Positions 62,001 through 64,000 of a stretch of 64,000 nucleotides of DNA are shown in pieces (the stretch's first letter is position 1; each line of letters opens with the position of its first letter). The notes below the pieces were generated by a model that saw only the letters and a list, made by a program, of their open reading frames with translations, did no database searches and was not told the DNA's origin. Source of the stretch: Spirosoma endbachense (GTDB taxonomy: Bacteria; Bacteroidota; Bacteroidia; Cytophagales; Spirosomataceae); contig NZ_CP045997.1 of assembly GCF_010233585.1 (NCBI RefSeq), forward strand, positions 310,001-374,000, written 5' to 3'. The translations under genes were made by a program, and so were the position numbers.

Positions 62001-62051
62001 AAAATTGGCGTAAACAAGGCAATTGGTTAATTCCTTATTTACGCCAATTTT
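62001..62051 (-). terminator. 14-bp hairpin downstream of mltG
   Basis: AAAATTGGCGTAAA (62001-62014) pairs with TTTACGCCAATTTT (62038-62051). It directly follows the mltG stop codon (minus strand) with T-run on exit, so it ends that transcript. Confidence 0.8.
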
Positions 62052-63089
62052 CTATTTCATAATTTTCATCCGTGTCAACGCCTGCTGATAGAGACGGGCG
62101 TTGGCTAAATGTTCGGCCAGCGTTTTCGAGAAGGTATGGTAGCCGTTGAAATTGGCATTAACCACAAAATAAAGGTAATCGTGTTGCTCAGCATTCAGTA
62201 CGGCGTCAATAGTAGCGGGAGCCGGTAGATTAATTGGTCCCGGTGGCAAGCCTGTATATCGATAGGTGTTGTAAGGAGAATCAACGGCCAGCTGACGATT
62301 TAGCAATCGCCGAATGCTAAAATCGCGTAAGGCAAAAATTACAGTTGGGTCGGCTTCGAGTTTGATACCCTGCTTCAGACGGTTGAGGTAAACCCCGGCA
62401 ACACGGGGTTGTTCATCCCGTTTATTGGTTTCGGCCGCTACAATAGACGCCAGTACCTGGGTTTGTGTTTGGCTTAATCCCAGTGCTTTAGCTTTAGCCT
62501 GACGCTCGGGTGTCCAGAATTTTTTGTATTCACTACCCATTCGCTCCAGAAAAGCCTCGGGTTTGATCGTCCAGAAAAATTCGTAGGTGTTTGGTAGAAA
62601 CAGACAGACGATGGTCGTCGTATCAAAGCCAAATTTCTCACAAGTGGCCGGATCGTTGAGCAGGTTGCCAAGCGCATCGGGGCCAAATTCAAATTTGCTG
62701 CCTAATCGCTGGATCAGGTCGCTCTTCATGCGCATGGAGTTGAACGTAACGGGCATAGCGTCCTGACTGCCACTGCGAAGTTTGGTGAGAGCGTCTCGGT
62801 TGCCCATCCGCGGTTTGATCTCGTACCGGCCTTCTTTTACGCGCTCAGGGTACTTCATCAATTTAGCCAGGAAACGAAACGACAGCTCATCATTAATGAC
62901 CTGGTGCGTTTTAAGCGTATCCATCACCGACTCGAAGGTAGAGCCTCTCGGAATGAGTAGGGCAAAGGTTTTATCGTTGTCCCTGACCTGAAGGTTTGGA
63001 CTTTTAAAGATCTGCCAGAAGTAAAAAGTAAACGTCGTTAGCAGGATGGAAACGGTGAGAAATAAGCCAATTTTAAGATTGCGAGACAT
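62052..63089 (-). CDS. mltG: Endolytic murein transglycosylase MltG
   Basis: The 345-residue protein has one N-terminal membrane helix (IGLFLTVSILLTTFTFYFW), a LysM-like domain (about 40-110), and a C-terminal catalytic domain with LASIVAAETNKRDEQPRVAGVYLNRLKQGIKLEADPTVIFAL, which carries the catalytic Glu, and YNTYRYTGLPPGPINLP. It cleaves nascent peptidoglycan strands and sets their length at the membrane surface. Length and motifs are normal. Confidence 0.95.
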   Translation of the reverse strand: MSRNLKIGLFLTVSILLTTFTFYFWQIFKSPNLQVRDNDKTFALLIPRGSTFESVMDTLKTHQVINDELSFRFLAKLMKYPERVKEGRYEIKPRMGNRDALTKLRSGSQDAMPVTFNSMRMKSDLIQRLGSKFEFGPDALGNLLNDPATCEKFGFDTTTIVCLFLPNTYEFFWTIKPEAFLERMGSEYKKFWTPERQAKAKALGLSQTQTQVLASIVAAETNKRDEQPRVAGVYLNRLKQGIKLEADPTVIFALRDFSIRRLLNRQLAVDSPYNTYRYTGLPPGPINLPAPATIDAVLNAEQHDYLYFVVNANFNGYHTFSKTLAEHLANARLYQQALTRMKIMK

Positions 63090-63340
63090 AACAAATGGAT
63101 AAGTTATGATTTACGGAAGGTAATCAGACGTTGCGGTACATTAGGGCAGAAGTGATTTAATGAATGCCTGAAACATGACCAGAAGCTGCCGTCAGACATG
63201 CCTGCTGTAAATCGTCCACATAAAGATGAGGAGGAGGGTAGGTGGTTGATTTATAGATTGTTATGAAAATATTAAGGAAAAGCACCGGAAATAAACAGGC
63301 TGGTTTTGATTTCGGGCGGCAAGTTACTACAAAAAAGAAA

Positions 63341-63387
63341 AACCCGTTGGCTGGATAGAAGGTATTCTGCTAAACAGCCAACGGGTT
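63341..63387 (-). terminator. Intrinsic terminator of the response regulator gene
   Basis: AACCCGTTGGCTG (63341-63353) pairs with CAGCCAACGGGTT (63375-63387). On the minus strand the stem is followed by TTTTTCTTTTTT, a strong terminator 36 bp after the response regulator stop. Confidence 0.88.
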
Positions 63388-63423
63388 CAGTCAGCACCGG
63401 CTAGTCGATAGTCACGGAGTAGA

Positions 63424-63906
63424 TCAGGTGTAAACGGGAGACGTGGTTCGAATTTTAGGCAAAGGCTCAAATATCTTTTCAAACCAGATGCCTGGTAAAC
63501 TGACAGTCTCGTACCAGTAAATTCGTAACCGGCTCAGATAGTCTTTCCATTCGGTATAACAATACGGTTTACTGGTAAAAGAAGTCGCTCCCAGTTCGTA
63601 GGCTTCCCGAATTTGATGGGACGATTCACTCGCGGAGAGCATAATAGTTGGCACTAAACGGCCCTGCGGATGGCTTCTAAGGGGCGATAAAAAGCCAAGC
63701 CCTTCACCATCACTTTCCAGATTTATATCCATCACTATATGTTTAGGGTCTTTGCCTTCGAGATTTTCCAGGTAAGAGAGAGCATCATCAATAGTACGAA
63801 CAGGCGTAAATGAAGCTTCTGGGAAATTGCTTTTAGCGGCACGCTGGAGAATTTCGGCAATGGCCGGATCATCGTCGACGACTAATGTAGGGACATGGTA
63901 CGCCAT
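63424..63906 (-). CDS. Response regulator, receiver domain only
   Basis: The 160-residue protein is a REC domain with acidic pocket D11-D13 (VVDDDPAIA), phospho-acceptor D60 (VMDINLESDGE), the conserved Ser S91 (MLSASES) and Lys K113 (TSKPY). The remaining 45 residues (EWKDYLSRLRIYWYETVSLPGIW onward) are an aromatic-rich extension with no DNA-binding fold. It resembles CheY-like single-domain regulators that act through protein contacts. Any histidine kinase could be the partial gene upstream on the same strand at the window edge. Confidence 0.92.
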   Translation of the reverse strand: MAYHVPTLVVDDDPAIAEILQRAAKSNFPEASFTPVRTIDDALSYLENLEGKDPKHIVMDINLESDGEGLGFLSPLRSHPQGRLVPTIMLSASESSHQIREAYELGATSFTSKPYCYTEWKDYLSRLRIYWYETVSLPGIWFEKIFEPLPKIRTTSPVYT

Positions 63907-63953
63907 ACGACCTTACCGGATAGGGCGGGGATAATAGAACTAAATACCCCCGT

Positions 63954-64000
63954 CTACTTATTCTCAATATCGTTAATAAGCTGAACTATTGCATCCTGAT
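63954..64000 (-). CDS. 3' end of a minus-strand gene cut by the window edge
   Basis: The last 47 bp read, on the minus strand, as QDAIVQLINDIENK and a TAG stop at 63954-63956. It lies 47 bp upstream of the response regulator gene on the same strand. Too short to identify; a sensor kinase is one option. Confidence 0.45.
   Translation of the reverse strand, partial: QDAIVQLINDIENK

Noticed and set aside
1..64000. CRISPR array, prophage or insertion sequence
   Set aside because: No regularly spaced direct repeats with spacers, no structural phage genes and no complete transposase were seen.

Overview
The window comes from a Bacteroidota chromosome, most likely order Cytophagales (Spirosoma-like). 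I infer this from a SusC/SusD pair, very large FtsX-type permeases carrying a 'permease prefix' domain with a PadR partner, DUF1800/DUF1501 pairing, promoters with the Bacteroidota -7 element TAnnTTTG, and weak Shine-Dalgarno sequences. Genus-level placement is inference. No plasmid or phage backbone is visible. The only mobile-element trace is a decayed tyrosine recombinase at about 29.5-30.7 kb.

Layout. 0-3 kb: a broken aspartyl-protease-like gene, a patch of short palindromes and a PLP trans-sulfuration enzyme. 3-6.2 kb: DUF1800 and DUF1501 secreted proteins. 6.2-9.2 kb: an FtsX/MacB permease and its PadR regulator, with a 32-bp tandem repeat upstream. 9.4-11.3 kb: two enzymes fitting unsaturated fatty-acyl-CoA oxidation (ECH1-like isomerase and DECR1-like reductase). 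11.3-16.3 kb: GNAT, a frameshifted Uma2 gene, cupin, a TlpA-like thioredoxin protein and a sodium:solute symporter. 16.3-19.7 kb: gene-poor and decayed, with an aminotransferase remnant, a HxlR/hydrolase divergent pair around a perfect 40-bp palindrome, and a SAM riboswitch with no intact gene behind it. 19.7-28 kb: a SusCD pair and a divergent secreted GH42-type glycosidase. 28-31 kb: hydrolase and integrase remnant. 31-38.9 kb: clpS, recR, exported superoxide dismutase, 2OG-Fe(II) oxygenase, chromate transporter, PQQ-type sugar dehydrogenase with PKD domain. 39.4-46.1 kb: phzF/ArsR, two unusual coiled-coil/membrane proteins, an uncharacterised protein, and a sulfite dehydrogenase with its cytochrome c. 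46.2-54 kb: housekeeping genes (purA, Fur, RelA/SpoT, tRNA-Leu, trigger factor) plus a frameshifted HNH nuclease with a small overlapping partner. 53.6-64 kb: TonB receptor, lipoproteins, threonylcarbamoyl-AMP synthase, glycosyltransferase, BrkB, thioesterase, mltG and a response regulator.

Themes. Several genes are interrupted by a single event (in-frame TGA at 556, one-base deletion near 12304, 8-T tract at 47665, and TGA plus frameshift in the integrase). Many intergenic spaces hold long inverted repeats whose sequence differs at each locus; some are terminators, others are low-complexity and lie immediately upstream of genes. The least explained coding material is the pair of coil-membrane-coil proteins at 40.8-43.4 kb and the 254-residue protein next to the sulfite dehydrogenase genes.
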